Below the pieces are notes generated by a model that saw only the letters and a program-made list of their open reading frames with translations, ran no database searches and was not told where the DNA came from. Below are positions 26,686 to 53,000 of a stretch of 64,000 nt of DNA, piece by piece. Positions within the stretch are counted from its first letter, which is position 1. Each line of letters opens with the position of its first letter. The stretch is from assembly GCA_963678675.1 (NCBI GenBank), contig OY783195.1:22234283-22298282 (forward strand). The letters run 5' to 3'. The position numbers and the translations under genes are program-made. The DNA is from Xiphydria camelus (Eukaryota > Arthropoda > Insecta > Hymenoptera > Xiphydriidae).

Positions 26686-26901
26686 TACACCCGTGCTCAC
26701 GGAATCTGTCGCTGGTGACTTTTTTTAAACCTTATTTTTAAACGTACTAACCAGTGAACAATTAATTCTCATGCCCTCATTAGCTACGGTGACGTCTACT
26801 CTCGTTAATGAAAGCACGAGGATTGATTAATCATTGGTTAGTACGTTTAAAAATAACATTTAAAAAAAGTCACCAGCGACAGATTCCGTGAGCCCGGGTG
26901 T
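26686..26901. mobile_element. CTGTCGCTGGTGAC-family MITE, copy 3
   Basis: Ends TACACCCGTGCTCACGGAAT and the inverted GCCCGGGTGTA. The CTGTCGCTGGTGACTTTTTT and ACGTACTAACCA blocks are intact on both arms. This is the most complete copy of the family in the window. Confidence 0.75.
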
Positions 26902-27061
26902 ACCATATGTCCGCGATCAAACCTACCATACCAAAATTGCGAGTTTTGCATGAGCACCTCCGTGGGTCTCCTCGTCCAATAGAATCACCGGAGAAGCGTG
27001 AATGCGCATGCGTAGTCATCCGCGAGTGTTGGCCTGTCAGCAAATTCAGATCGGTTATTTC
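26902..27061. mobile_element. ACCGTATGTCCGCG MITE, one arm
   Basis: One complete arm of the palindromic family, from TACCATATGTCCGCGATCA to CAGATCGGTTATTTCGATAA. The second arm is missing, and the ACGTC-type fragment takes its place at the centre. Confidence 0.7.
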
Positions 27062-27066
27062 GATAA

Positions 27067-27435
27067 TTTCATTTACTTTAATAATCTGTGCTTTTTAATA
27101 AACGGTATAGTTTATAACTTGCTCAACATACTCTAGAGACTCGAAATGAAATAATTTATTGATTTAATAATTGAACAAATTACAATTTTTGTCCATTTAT
27201 TCATAAATAAAGTTTCAAGTCCCTATATATGCAGGAAACCGAAATTTTTCTAAGTCTCGTTCGTCATTAAAAATGACGGAAAAGTTCCGTCAAAAAGACG
27301 TTGAATTTTGACGTCCAAGGTACGTCGTAAATATAACGTCCATGTGACGTTATTACGACAACTGTCATCTGAAACCCTATACTGACCAAAAAATGACGTC
27401 TGAGACGTTATTTTAACGTCAGTGTGCTACCTGGG
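27067..27435 (-). mobile_element. ACGTC-repeat transposon, one-ended fragment
   Basis: Reverse complement of the left ~370 bases of the copy at 32134, ending GTGTGCTACCTGGG at 27435 and preceded by many GACGT motifs. The other end and the 5S-like block are absent. Confidence 0.75.
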
Positions 27436-27874
27436 TCAGAACCAGTTTTCGTGTTCGTTGGAACGAACCCTATGGGTACCAACAAAATATTCAAAAATAT
27501 GTAGTGCACATTTTATCGAACGCCAACGAAGTACCATGCAGTCTCATCCTGCGTATATTCCAACTATATTCTCTGCGACACGGTCCCAAATTTCAACAGA
27601 AGCGGAGACGCAGGCTATTTCTCGTTTTGAAAGATATATGAAAAGGATCGACCGCACTTCTGAAACTGTTTTCAGCCCTAAAATTACGCAGGTGATACAA
27701 GCTGACAATGAAGATGAAGAGGTTGAAAGAATAATCCATCCCATCAATACAAAAAGTAGTGTTGAAACACAGTGTTGTTTTGACTTTTACGAAACAAATA
27801 AAGAATATTTTGTGTTTGAAAGTTCTTTAGATGGAAATAACTTTATAAAGGGGGTAAATTTAATAAGGCTGTAA
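27436..27874 (+). pseudogene. THAP-type transposase N-terminal fragment (ISL2EU-like)
   Basis: Near the start is WVPTKYSKICSAHFIERQ followed by 'PAYIPTIFS', the second half of a THAP zinc-finger domain (the C..H pair and AVPTIF-type box). About 110 polar residues follow, then a stop at 27874. The first zinc-binding cysteines and the catalytic domain are missing. The ACGTC fragment ends exactly where the frame becomes recognisable, so that insertion cut the gene. A YqaJ-type fragment on the opposite strand converges on it, the same arrangement as in the next element. Confidence 0.6.
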
Positions 27875-27900
27875 ATTGATAGACATTTGTCTTATAACGT

Positions 27901-28056
27901 CTAGTTATAAAAAAACAGTCCATGGTGTTCTATTTCCTGAACATTTATCACATGTTTTGCTTCACATAATTTCTCTCCTTTTAGCACTTCTGATGGTCTG
28001 TGTGTGTTATTATTGAAATAAATTTTTTCAAACCCACAGCGAATAACTTTGTCCAT
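27901..28056 (-). pseudogene. YqaJ-family accessory protein fragment
   Basis: Encodes MDKVIRCGFEKIYFNNNTHR then 'LKGEKLCEAKHVINVQEIE', the conserved opening of the accessory protein. It is convergent with the THAP fragment at 27436. An inverted-repeat-like end with GTTCGTGCAGC lies at about 28160-28205, in front of its start. Confidence 0.45.
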
Positions 28057-28512
28057 TTTTGGAAACAAATGCACAAAATACTTCAAAAATTACATTACAC
28101 GAAGAAAACACCGACTTAAAAAAATTTACTGACACGTTTTGTTTATACCAACTATATTCCAGCAGCGATCACTAGGGGGCACTGTTCGCCGGTTCGTGCA
28201 GCTTCCCCATAGCTCACAGACTCTTCTGTTAGCGCAGATCTTCGCGCATCCTGCCATCGTGGGTTAGATCACGACAGTGCTGTACAACAAAGGGGTTCTT
28301 TTATTTTACTCACTCAGCGTGCGACCGATGCCGGGTTAAAAAATCTTCAATTCAGCCCTGGGAGGCCTTTCTCGAGTCGCTCGCAAAGTTACGTATACGC
28401 TTGGCAAGTAGCTCTGGTGCTGCCATCAAGTGGTCGGTGGTGGCGACTCTGGGGGGGCGTTTAGGTTACGTTTAGGTTTGAAAAGGTACTTTGAAAAGCT
28501 GTGTCAAGGAAT

Positions 28513-29625
28513 ATGGAGCCTGCTCAAAAATCTTCAAAACGTAATTGTTGTGTTGTGAATTGCAACAATAATCCTAAAACAAAATCCGGAAGTGTATTTT
28601 TATAGGTTTCCAAATCGTCCATGGGAGGCCGAACGGAAAAAAAATGGATAAGAGCAGTGAGTCGGAATCAGTAAGTAATCCCCTTTTTACTAAAAAATAT
28701 ATAACTTATTCCGAAATTCAAGTGAAAGATGTGGTGGAAGTAAATGAATATACGAGTATTGTGTGTTGTTTTTATCACAAAGCAGTAACAGTGATTTGTA
28801 GTTTTAATATAATCCATTTCACAAATCCACTTTAATTTTCATTATTTCATTATTAGAGTAGACGGAAAACCATGGCTACCGACGATTAATTCAAGGATTT
28901 GTAGTGATCATTTCCGCGGGGGTGTAAAATCTAATAATCCTTTGGAGGAATCATTCAACCCGACGATTTTCCCTGAGATTTACAAAAAAGTTCGAACGTC
29001 TACGGATTCTAAAAGGGGAGAACGATTACGAGCTCGAAAAAGGAAATTGGAACTTTCACGAACCAACATAAATAAAGATTATGATAGGTTTGCCTAGTAA
29101 TATTTTATAATGAGAGAATATATCTATCATGCCTTTTTTCTCAGATGCTGATCCAGATGAACCAGTGAGTCATCCTGTTTCGAACTCAAAACCTGAATGT
29201 AAGGAAATTGCGATTCAAACCGATCCAGTCATCAATGAAGAGGGAATGAACCAAAATATCCCAGTTATTTTTCTTTGCTGGCAAGATTCTGCATTGCATG
29301 AAGCTTCCACACAAGCTTCTATCACTCTCAAGCCACCGTTAAAACCAAAAGTAATATTACCTGCACTTAAAAAAACTAGAACAATCAGTGTTGGTCCTGA
29401 TAACGTTTCAAGATCGGGATTTGTGTCGGATACGAAGATATAAAGGATGACATGACTGTGAAGCAAGTGGCAGGTGTAACACTCAGCTTTTTTCATATTC
29501 TATTGGGATTTATCAAAGTAAAGGAAAAGGGTCAACCAGCGTACTACAAAACTCTTGACTCATCGAACAGATTATTATTATTCTTTATGAAAATGAAGTT
29601 ACGAATAAAAATAATATCCATATGA
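28513..29625 (+). pseudogene. THAP-domain transposase, ISL2EU/IS5-like, broken
   Basis: Exon 28513-28670 encodes a THAP start (CCVVNC, then after one extra T, FYRFPNRPWEAERKKKWIRA) and ends at GTAAGT. Exon 28857 onward joins in phase and gives WLPTINSRICSDHFRGG and 'NPTIFP', completing the THAP finger (C..C…C..H with the PTIF box). A basic region follows. Later frames (29150-29443, then about 29420-29625) give EIAIQTD and 'GVTLSFFHILLGFIKV', then 'NRLLLFFMKMKL', like the region leading into the catalytic domain. That domain is missing. Frameshifts near 28601, 29090 and 29430 make it non-functional. Confidence 0.6.
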
Positions 29626-29682
29626 GCACCAATCTTCTGTGCCATGAGTATCAAAATTATTTAGTCTCTAATTTATCATTTT

Positions 29683-29922
29683 TCAATAATAAATAATCAC
29701 CTGAACAACTGGAGAATAGATATTCTCTTTCTTCCGAGTACTACTTGCTCCAGGAGTTTCTCTAATGACTGATCCAATGATGCGTCTATCGTTGCCGAGG
29801 ATTAATTCTTTCACGTTACTGACATGATAACTTTTTACTAATTTTGTGCCTTTAGAGATTGATTTGGGTCGAAAGGCAGATAAATCAATCTCTTGAAAAC
29901 CGTTCTTAATTACCATGTTCAT
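29683..29922 (-). pseudogene. YqaJ-family accessory protein fragment
   Basis: Encodes MNMVIKNGFQEIDLSAFRPK, then 'SISKGTKLVKSYHVSNVKEL' and a short tail. It is convergent with the THAP transposase relic 60 bases away. The nuclease domain is absent. Confidence 0.5.
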
Positions 29923-29981
29923 TTTACACGATTAAAACTTCAGCTGTCTCAGAAAATAAATTTAATTACACCAGTAAGATG

Positions 29982-30301
29982 TACCGTATGTCCGCGATCA
30001 TTTGAACCATAGGAAAATTGCGAGTTTTGCATGAGCACCCCTTTGGGTCTCCTCGTCCAATAGAATCACCGGAGAAGCGTGAATGCGCATGCGTAGTCAT
30101 CCGCGAGTGTGGCGTCGTCAGCAAGTTCAGATCGATTATTTCGATTACCGATCTGAACTTGCTGACGACGCCACACTCGCGGATGACTACGCATGCGCAT
30201 TCACGCTTCTCCGGTGATTCTATTGGACAAGGAGACCCAAAGGGGTGCTCATGCAAAACTCGCAATTTTCCTATGGTTCAAATGATCGCGGACATACGGT
30301 A
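29982..30301. mobile_element. ACCGTATGTCCGCG palindromic MITE, full copy 1
   Basis: Nearly perfect palindrome of about 320 bases, starting TACCGTATGTCCGCGATCAT and ending with its complement, with a centre near 30143. TA lies at both borders. Mirror-image open frames on both strands arise from the palindrome and are not genes. It is almost identical to the copy at 33691. Confidence 0.85.
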
Positions 30302-30631
30302 CTGTAATCTATAGGTATTACCTGAGACTTCCCCCCCCAGAGTTGCGCACAATGACCGCGAGGCAGCGCGTGCATCGCTTTTTTCGGGAACTTGCCAAGC
30401 GTATAGGGACCATGCACGAGCTGAAAAGCAGCGATTCCTAGCGGTAATTTTTTGCAAAACCTTGGTGACAATTAACTGTAGCGTGTTTGTTAGTATTAAC
30501 GTTTGTCATGGATGAATTAAAAATTTATTGTGGATTTCACATTCTTAAGATACTTCTGTTGCCTGTAGTAGTTTAAAATTAATTTAATTTAATTTTCAAT
30601 AGGTAATAATCAGGCCAAACAACAACAAGAA

Positions 30632-30841
30632 TCAATTCACGTCTGACGTTTCGGTTCCTCTTCGAACCCTTTTCAGAGATGTAATGACCTTTTTAAACTT
30701 ATTTTTCAATTTTTCCCTCTTTTCATAATTGATCCTATTAAGCCTACCCCTTTGAGAAAACACAAACCTATTGAATACGTCTACGGGTAAAATTCGTTTT
30801 AATCTATTTTCCAAAAACTTAGCTGATTTCCGTAAATTCAT
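30632..30841 (-). pseudogene. Penelope-like protein fragment
   Basis: Basic, helix-rich stretch (FLENRLKRILPVDVFNRF, then KREKLKNKFKKVITSLK) that continues the frame interrupted by the mariner at 30852. Its last residues (RRGTETSDVN) are encoded by the hammerhead-like motif itself. Family assignment rests on context and general similarity. Confidence 0.4.
30636..30684 (-). ncRNA. Hammerhead-ribozyme-like motif, copy 1
   Basis: On the minus strand: a stem I strand, CTGAAAA, a 5-bp stem II (GGTTC/GAACC), GAAAC, then GTC and the complementary stem I strand (AGAC). The core has A where CUGANGA needs G, so this copy is probably inactive. Minimal hammerheads of this form are known in Penelope-like elements. 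Confidence 0.55.
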
Positions 30842-30851
30842 TAAACTTATA

Positions 30852-31773
30852 CCAGGTGTGTCGGTAATTCCTTTCCGGTTTTTTCGTTAAAGAAAACACG
30901 TTACTTACAATGGATAGTTCAAATTTATTTATTCAGAGTATTGGCCATTTCGTTCTATACATTTTGCCCATCTCTCAGGCAATTTATGGATGCCATTCCA
31001 AAAGAATAGTTTCGCCTTTGAGCTAAACCATTCATCGAGCCATTTTTTAATTTCTTCGAAATCGGCGAAGTGCTGCTCTGCAAGCGCTCGCCCCATCGAT
31101 GCGAAAAGGTGGTAGTCGGATGGAGCCAGATCTGGAGAGTACGGCGGGTGCGATAAAACTTCCCATCCAAGTGATTTCAACATTTCTTTGACTCGTTTTG
31201 CTGTATGAGACGGCGCGTTGTCATGCTGCAAAATCATGTGGCACCCATCTTCCCATCTTTTGGATCTTTCTCATCGCTCGTAATCGTTCACAAATTGCTA
31301 CTCGGCTCACATTCAACTTTTCTGCCAATTGTTTTTGAGTTTGTGTTGGGTCTTCAACCAATAACTCCTGCTATTCCGCATCTTCAAACGTTTTCGGCCT
31401 ACCAGGACGTTCTTTATCTTGATCGTTGAAATCACCACGTTTGAATTGTCGAAACCACGTTTCACATGTTCTTATGGTTGGAGCATGTTCATCGTAAGTC
31501 TCTACCAGCAAACGATGACTTTCAGCGGCTTTTTTCTTTTGATGAAACAAGAAAAGTAATGCGTGCCGCAAATGCACGTTTTCAGGCACAAAACTCGACA
31601 TTTTCAAAAAATTATAAATCTATAACGCTGTTATTTTGGCGGAACGTAACTTGTGTAGTATTGAGGTTAATGTCAGTAGAATAAAATCACATATGTATCA
31701 AATCATAACATTTCATACTTATAGCTAATGACATCTGTTACGAAAACCGGAAAGGAATTACCGACACACCTGG
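30852..31773 (-). mobile_element. Mariner element, internally deleted
   Basis: Terminal inverted repeats CCAGGTGTGTCGGTAATTCC at both ends and TA on both flanks. Length is 0.92 kb against the usual 1.3 kb. It is inserted in the Penelope-like relic. The transposase it carries lacks part of the catalytic region. Confidence 0.9.
30929..31601 (-). pseudogene. Mariner transposase, internally deleted
   Basis: The frame starts MSSFVPENVHLRHALLFLFH and includes the helix-turn-helix region (ETWFRQFKRGDFN, then KERPGRPKTFED). It continues through QKQLAEKLNVSRVAICERL, after an in-frame stop near 31371. It then jumps directly to MILQHDNAPSHTAKRV, SPDLAPSDYHLF and the end QYSE at 30929. The second catalytic Asp (HDNAP) and the third (SPDLAPSDYHLF) are present. 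The part with the first Asp has been lost, removing roughly 120 residues. Intact relatives have about 345 residues. Confidence 0.85.
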
Positions 31774-31775
31774 TA

Positions 31776-32096
31776 GAAGCATCCTGAATCTCTAAATTCA
31801 GAATTCTTTTGTTAAACGGTTTACGATAGGTAGTAATTATTTGCCTTCGTTAAAACTTTCAAATTATCATAATTGAAATTTAAAAAGTTTTTATCTGTAA
31901 TATGTCCCGGCAAGATGTTAATTTTCTTGCATCTAATCAAGAACGTAAGTTGCTCCCCGAAAATGACAATCCTATTATGCCAAACCCTCATCAGTTGAAA
32001 CAGCTCCGATCCTGTTCTATCCCCATAAATGTTCCTCACTTCTTGGAGAAATCTCATTTTCTCTCTTTAATGATAACAATTTTTTACCGGTATTAG
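31776..32096 (-). pseudogene. Penelope-like protein N-terminal fragment
   Basis: Encodes FLQEVRNIYGDRTGSELFQL and 'FLIRCKKINILPGHIT', which resembles the 'L..C...…IP' segment near the start of Penelope-like proteins, then KRILNLEIQDA after a stop. The frame resumes beyond the mariner at 30841. The fragment is upstream of any reverse transcriptase domain. Confidence 0.4.
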
Positions 32097-32133
32097 AAAA
32101 TTCTTAAGATAATACTTCTGTTGCCTGTAGTAG

Positions 32134-33120
32134 CCCAGGTAGCACACTGACGTTAGAATAACGTCTCAGACGTCATATTTTGGTCAGTATAGGGGTTCAG
32201 ACGTCAGTTGTCGTAATATTAACGTCACAGGGATGTCATATTTACGACGTACCTTGGACGTCAAAATTCAACGTCTTTTTGACGGAACTTTTCCGTCATT
32301 TTTAATGACGAACGAGACTTAGGAAAATTTCGGTCTCCTGCATAGTATATAGAGACTTGAAAATTTATTTGTGAATAAATGGACAAAAATTGTAATTTCT
32401 TCAATTATTAAATCAATAAATTATTTCATTTCGAATCTCCAGAGTATGTTGAGCAAGTTATAAACTATACTGTTTATTAAAAAGCACAGATTATTAAAGT
32501 AAATGAAAGACAATCAATTAATGTAGGATGAATAAACATTCATATAATTATTTATTTATTTATATTTATTTATTTATTATTTATTTCTTGCATAGACGCA
32601 AATTGATATTAATATCAATTTGCCTCTATGCAAAAATATTTATCAAAAGATACAATCATAAATTTAGAAAAATGTTGAGAAAAGAATAATACAATTATAA
32701 AATCTTATTTATTCAAGCTCACTCTTATTGACAGGAAAAGCAATATACATTTATTCATCAAACTTCATATGAACACCAATAGTAATAATATTCTTAACCA
32801 CAGGAGCGTGCAGCAGATAAGGACTCGAGGACACCGACCGATCAACGAAGTTAAGCAGCGAAAAGTGCGGACACTCTAGTTGGATGGGTGACCGCTCACG
32901 ATGAAAAGTATACGTCAGACCCCCCTAACCTTTTAGAACTGTCATTTTTTACGTCATCACAACGTACGGTAGAACGTCATTATGACGTGATTTTTCTGAC
33001 GTCGTGTGGATGTGCAATTAAGCCGTCTTTGCGACGTTAAAATGACGTCATATTTTTCGTCATCTGACGTCAGAACTGACCTTCAAAAAACGTCATTTCG
33101 ACGTTAGTGTGCTACCTGGG
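32134..33120 (+). mobile_element. ACGTC-repeat transposon carrying a 5S-like segment, copy 2
   Basis: Ends CCCAGGTAGCACACTGACGT and inverted …GTGCTACCTGGG. About eight ACGT-centred motifs lie in the first 150 bases and about eleven in the last 200. The AT-rich centre has AT-only repeats (TATTTATTTATT) and a 5S-like block at 32820-32900. It is 987 bp, with no transposase. The close match to the copy at 12650 over its full length shows that the 5S block is an integral part and not a chance insertion. Confidence 0.8.
32820..32900 (+). pseudogene. 5S rRNA-like segment inside transposon
   Basis: AGGACTCGAGGACACCGACC, then GATCAACGAAGTTAAGCAGC, matches the 5S A-box region, and GTTGGATGGGTGACCGCT matches the intermediate element and C box. 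The 5' third of 5S rRNA is absent. This is the best-preserved of the three 5S-like blocks. Confidence 0.75.
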
Positions 33121-33122
33121 AG

Positions 33123-33455
33123 CTTAATAGTATATTGTGCAACAAGGACTAAAAGTTGGCGATTGCCGACGCGCGAGTGTGAAGTTTGCTGCCCGAGCGA
33201 AGCGAGGGCTGCAATGACACTCGTCGGCGCCAACTTTTGTCCGTGTTGCACACGATATTTTTTATAACAAGTGAATGCAAGTGGTGCTTTTCATGCTAGT
33301 TATCAGGGACGAAAGTGAACGAAAATTCACCCAAGGGACGAAAGTGAAGCAAGTATAAACTGCGCATGCGCGAGCTCAACTTTTCTATCCTAGCGTGCAA
33401 TTTGCTATTTTCGTCCCGTAAAACTAGCATGAAAAGCACCACTTTCGATGCACGT
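33123..33455. repeat. Two adjacent foldback repeats
   Basis: First unit (about 33123-33264): TTGTGCAACAAGGAC, AAAAGTTGGCG and CGACGCGCGAGTGT are inverted as ACACTCGTCGGCGCCAACTT and GTCCGTGTTGCAC. Second unit (about 33265-33455): AAGTGGTGCTTTTCATGCTA is inverted as TAGCATGAAAAGCACCACTT, with GACGAAAGTGAA repeats inside. Non-coding. Confidence 0.65.
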
Positions 33456-33523
33456 ATTATAAAAAATTAATTTAATTTAGTTTTCAATAGGTAACAATCA
33501 GGCCAAATAACAACAAGAATCAA

Positions 33524-33571
33524 TACATGTCTGACGTTTCGGTTCCTCTTCGAACACTCTTCAGAGACGTA
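33524..33571 (-). ncRNA. Hammerhead-ribozyme-like motif, copy 2
   Basis: On the minus strand: ACGTCT, CTGAAGA (fits CUGANGA), a stem II with GTTC/GAAC, GAAAC, GTC, then AGACATGT pairing with the first strand through AGAC/GTCT. The core is intact, but stem II has one mismatched pair at its base. It lies in the 5' terminal repeat of the Penelope-like relic. Confidence 0.6.
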
Positions 33572-33690
33572 GTGACCTAATTATTACCTATTGAAAATTA
33601 AGTTAAATTAATATTGTGGATTTCGGCATTTCTTATAAATTATTAACAATTAACTCAAAACAAACGTACAGCGCCCGTAACCAACTCAAA

Positions 33691-34010
33691 TACCGTATGT
33701 CCGCGATCATTTGAACCATTGGAAAATTGCGAGTTTTGCATGAGCACCCCTTTGGGTCTCCTCGTCCAATAGAATCACCGGAGAAGCGTGAATGCGCATG
33801 CGTAGTCATCCGCGAGTGTGGCGTCGTCAGCAAGTTCAGATCGGTAATCGAAATAATCGATCTGAACTTGCTGACGACGCCACACTCGCGGATGACTACG
33901 CATGCGCATTCACGCTTCTCCGGTGATTCTATTGGACAAGGAGACCCAAAGGGGTGCTCATGCAAAACTCGCAATTTTCCTATGGTTCAAATGATCGCGA
34001 ACATACGGTA
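33691..34010. mobile_element. ACCGTATGTCCGCG palindromic MITE, full copy 2
   Basis: Near-identical to the copy at 29982, with the same ends, arms (GTCTCCTCGTCCAATAGAAT, GAATGCGCATGCGTAGTCAT) and centre. High identity of both arms and of both copies suggests recent activity of the family or gene conversion. Mirror open frames in it are not genes. Confidence 0.85.
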
Positions 34011-34083
34011 CAGTCACCAACAAGTTGTAAATTTGTTCCGTCAGAAGACGCCGACGCTTGAATGCACGGTCCCTATACGCATC

Positions 34084-34147
34084 TTAGCCAATAGACCAAT
34101 CAGGATCAAGTATTCCATTGTGATGGGGGTCCTGATTGGCTAAGAAA
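34084..34147. repeat. Short inverted repeat
   Basis: CTTAGCCAATAGACCAATCA and GGTCCTGATTGGCTAAG can pair as the arms of a 64-base hairpin next to the right end of the ISL2EU-type element. Confidence 0.5.
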
Positions 34148-34238
34148 CGTATACGTTTCTCTTGCGAGTGATTCGAGAAAGGGGGCCTAACCCAAGATGG
34201 CGCCGATAACGTAACGTGACCCTCTCATGTGAGATTAA

Positions 34239-34383
34239 AGGCCATCACACGTGAAAAAACGTAAGCAGTAACAGTAAGGATTGACCAATCAGAAAGCCTG
34301 TTTAAACATAATTCCGTAAGAATGATATTTCTGATTGGTGAATCCTTACTGTTACTGCTTACGTTTTTTCACATGTGATGGCC
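34239..34383. mobile_element. TTAA-flanked palindromic MITE, left twin
   Basis: 145-bp palindrome beginning AGGCCATCACACGTGAAAAA and ending with its complement, flanked by TTAA at 34235-34238 and 34384-34387. The TTAA target is the signature of piggyBac-type (or Kolobok) transposition. Confidence 0.75.
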
Positions 34384-34387
34384 TTAA

Positions 34388-34532
34388 AGGCCATCACACG
34401 TGAAAAAACGTAAGCAGTAACAGTAAGGATTGACCAATCAGAAAGCCTGTTTAAGCATAATTCCGTAAGAATGATATTTCTGATTGGTCAATCCTTACTG
34501 TTACTGCTTACGTTTTTTCACGTGTGATGGCC
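34388..34532. mobile_element. TTAA-flanked palindromic MITE, right twin
   Basis: Nearly identical to the left twin and directly adjacent, sharing the middle TTAA. The right border TTAA is at 34533-34536. Only a handful of bases differ between the twins (for example GGTGAATCC against GGTCAATCC). Confidence 0.75.
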
Positions 34533-34536
34533 TTAA

Positions 34537-35009
34537 AGGTGCCGACGGTGGGTTTGCTAGCTGGTTGTTTGGTAAGCTGTGCCTGAAGCATAATCCGTGA
34601 CGCCGGGTGAGCTTTGCATTCCTCTCATTATTCTATGTTATTCATGGTCGTGCTATGTTCGCTCTCCGCTTTTACCGCGCTGATTCAGTAGTGTGTGTCG
34701 GTGTTTGTAGTGTCTCTTGTTTGGCCAGTGTTTGGCACATTTAGGTTAGGCTAACTACTTCATAATTAAAAATTTTCACTATAAAACTGAAATGTCATGT
34801 GATTATTTGAACACTTCGGTATGTGAATGGATTCTGGAATTTAAGTGAAAGCTTTGATAAGGTTTCCAGATTTTTCCACGTATGAAAGTAACCAATTATT
34901 GTAGTGTGGAGACTGACAGAACGAGTTTTTAGTGCTTTTATTATTAATTGTTTAAGTTAAATACAGAAATTGATTCCTTTGTTGAAAATAATACTTTGCG
35001 GTAATAAGA
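34537..35009 (+). promoter_or_regulatory. Upstream region and probable 5' UTR of ATG16
   Basis: The 470 bases before the ATG16 start are mostly unique and contain no recognised TATA box. A 25-base remnant near 34590-34610 (AATCCGTGACGCCGGG) matches the right end of the CTGTCGCTGGTGAC MITE family. The transcription start is not determinable from sequence. Confidence 0.4.
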
Positions 35010-52521
<17,512 letters not shown>

Positions 52522-52723
52522 TACAGGGTGTTCACGCCCATGCTCCGAGAGTGTGTGAAGCCTATTTTAAATATGCCGCACACATAAACCAATTAATGGC
52601 TCGGTTAGTCTTCTCTGTTGTCACTGTGGCAATTTATTAATTGAAGACCAAATTGCATAGATCACTATCCCTAGACTGGTTATATCACCCACTATCGGAG
52701 CCTGGGCGCACAAACATCCTGTA
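52522..52723. mobile_element. ACAGGGTGTTCACGCCC MITE
   Basis: 202-bp element with inverted ends TACAGGGTGTTCACGCCCAT and …GGGCGCACAAACATCCTGTA, further in GCTCCGAGAGTG / CTATCGGAGC. TA borders, mariner-type. Confidence 0.7.
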
Positions 52724-53000
52724 TATAAGTGCGTGAATGATTTCACTATAATTTCAAAGATTGAAAAATGTACTTTATTACCCGTGTAATATAACCAATC
52801 TAGGGATCATTTTATTGTTCACATATCGTACATGTGTAACATACAATTTTTAATTTCAGTTTATTTATAAAACTGCAATATAGCCTCCGGTTATTTAATA
52901 AATAAATGTAATACTGAGTTAGCAATCTATTCGTTGTTATTTTAAAGTTGGACATCGATGAATTAACAACTAAGGGCCGGTTTTACCAACATGGTATAAA

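Larger units (their letters stand above)
28394..30404 (+). mobile_element. ISL2EU-type element with both gene relics
   Basis: Inverted ends TATACGCTTGGCAAGT at 28394 and ACTTGCCAAGCGTATA at 30404, followed further in by inverted CTCTGGGGGG blocks (about 28448 and 30335). The plus strand carries a THAP transposase relic and the minus strand a YqaJ-type relic, tail to tail. A palindromic MITE is inserted at 29982. At 2.0 kb (1.7 kb without the MITE) it is internally deleted but is the best-preserved family member here. Confidence 0.6.
30533..33620 (-). mobile_element. Penelope-like retroelement relic with terminal direct repeats
   Basis: Direct repeats at about 30573-30690 and 33460-33578 share TTTTCAATAGGTAA, AACAACAAGAATCAAT and GACGTTTCGGTTCCTCTTCG. 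TATTGTGGATTTC lies on both outer sides (about 30529 and 33607), a plausible 13-bp target duplication. Minus-strand reading frames between the repeats resemble the N-terminal region of Penelope-like proteins. No reverse transcriptase or GIY-YIG domain remains. Later insertions of a mariner and an ACGTC element split it. Confidence 0.55.
30401..34077 (+). mobile_element. ISL2EU-type element stuffed with later insertions
   Basis: The left end (TATAGGGACCATGCACGAGC) and right end (…GAATGCACGGTCCCTATA) are inverted. A short frame at 30509 (MDELKIYCGF) is the start of a YqaJ-type protein and is cut by a Penelope-like relic. A mariner, a 5S-bearing ACGTC element, foldbacks and a palindromic MITE are nested inside. 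Without them only about 0.6 kb remains, similar to the element at 11373. Confidence 0.5.

Noticed and set aside
28150..28393. Possible end of an ISL2EU-type element near 28160-28205
   Set aside because: GTTCGTGCAGC with CACTAGGGGGC resembles the family ends but no matching partner end was located, so it is not listed as a separate element.
29966..30314. Similar open frames on both strands starting MRVLHEHPFGSP, also at 33633-34143 and 26898
   Set aside because: They are mirror images produced by the palindromic ACCGTATGTCCGCG MITE. Identical peptides from opposite strands show that they are not genes.
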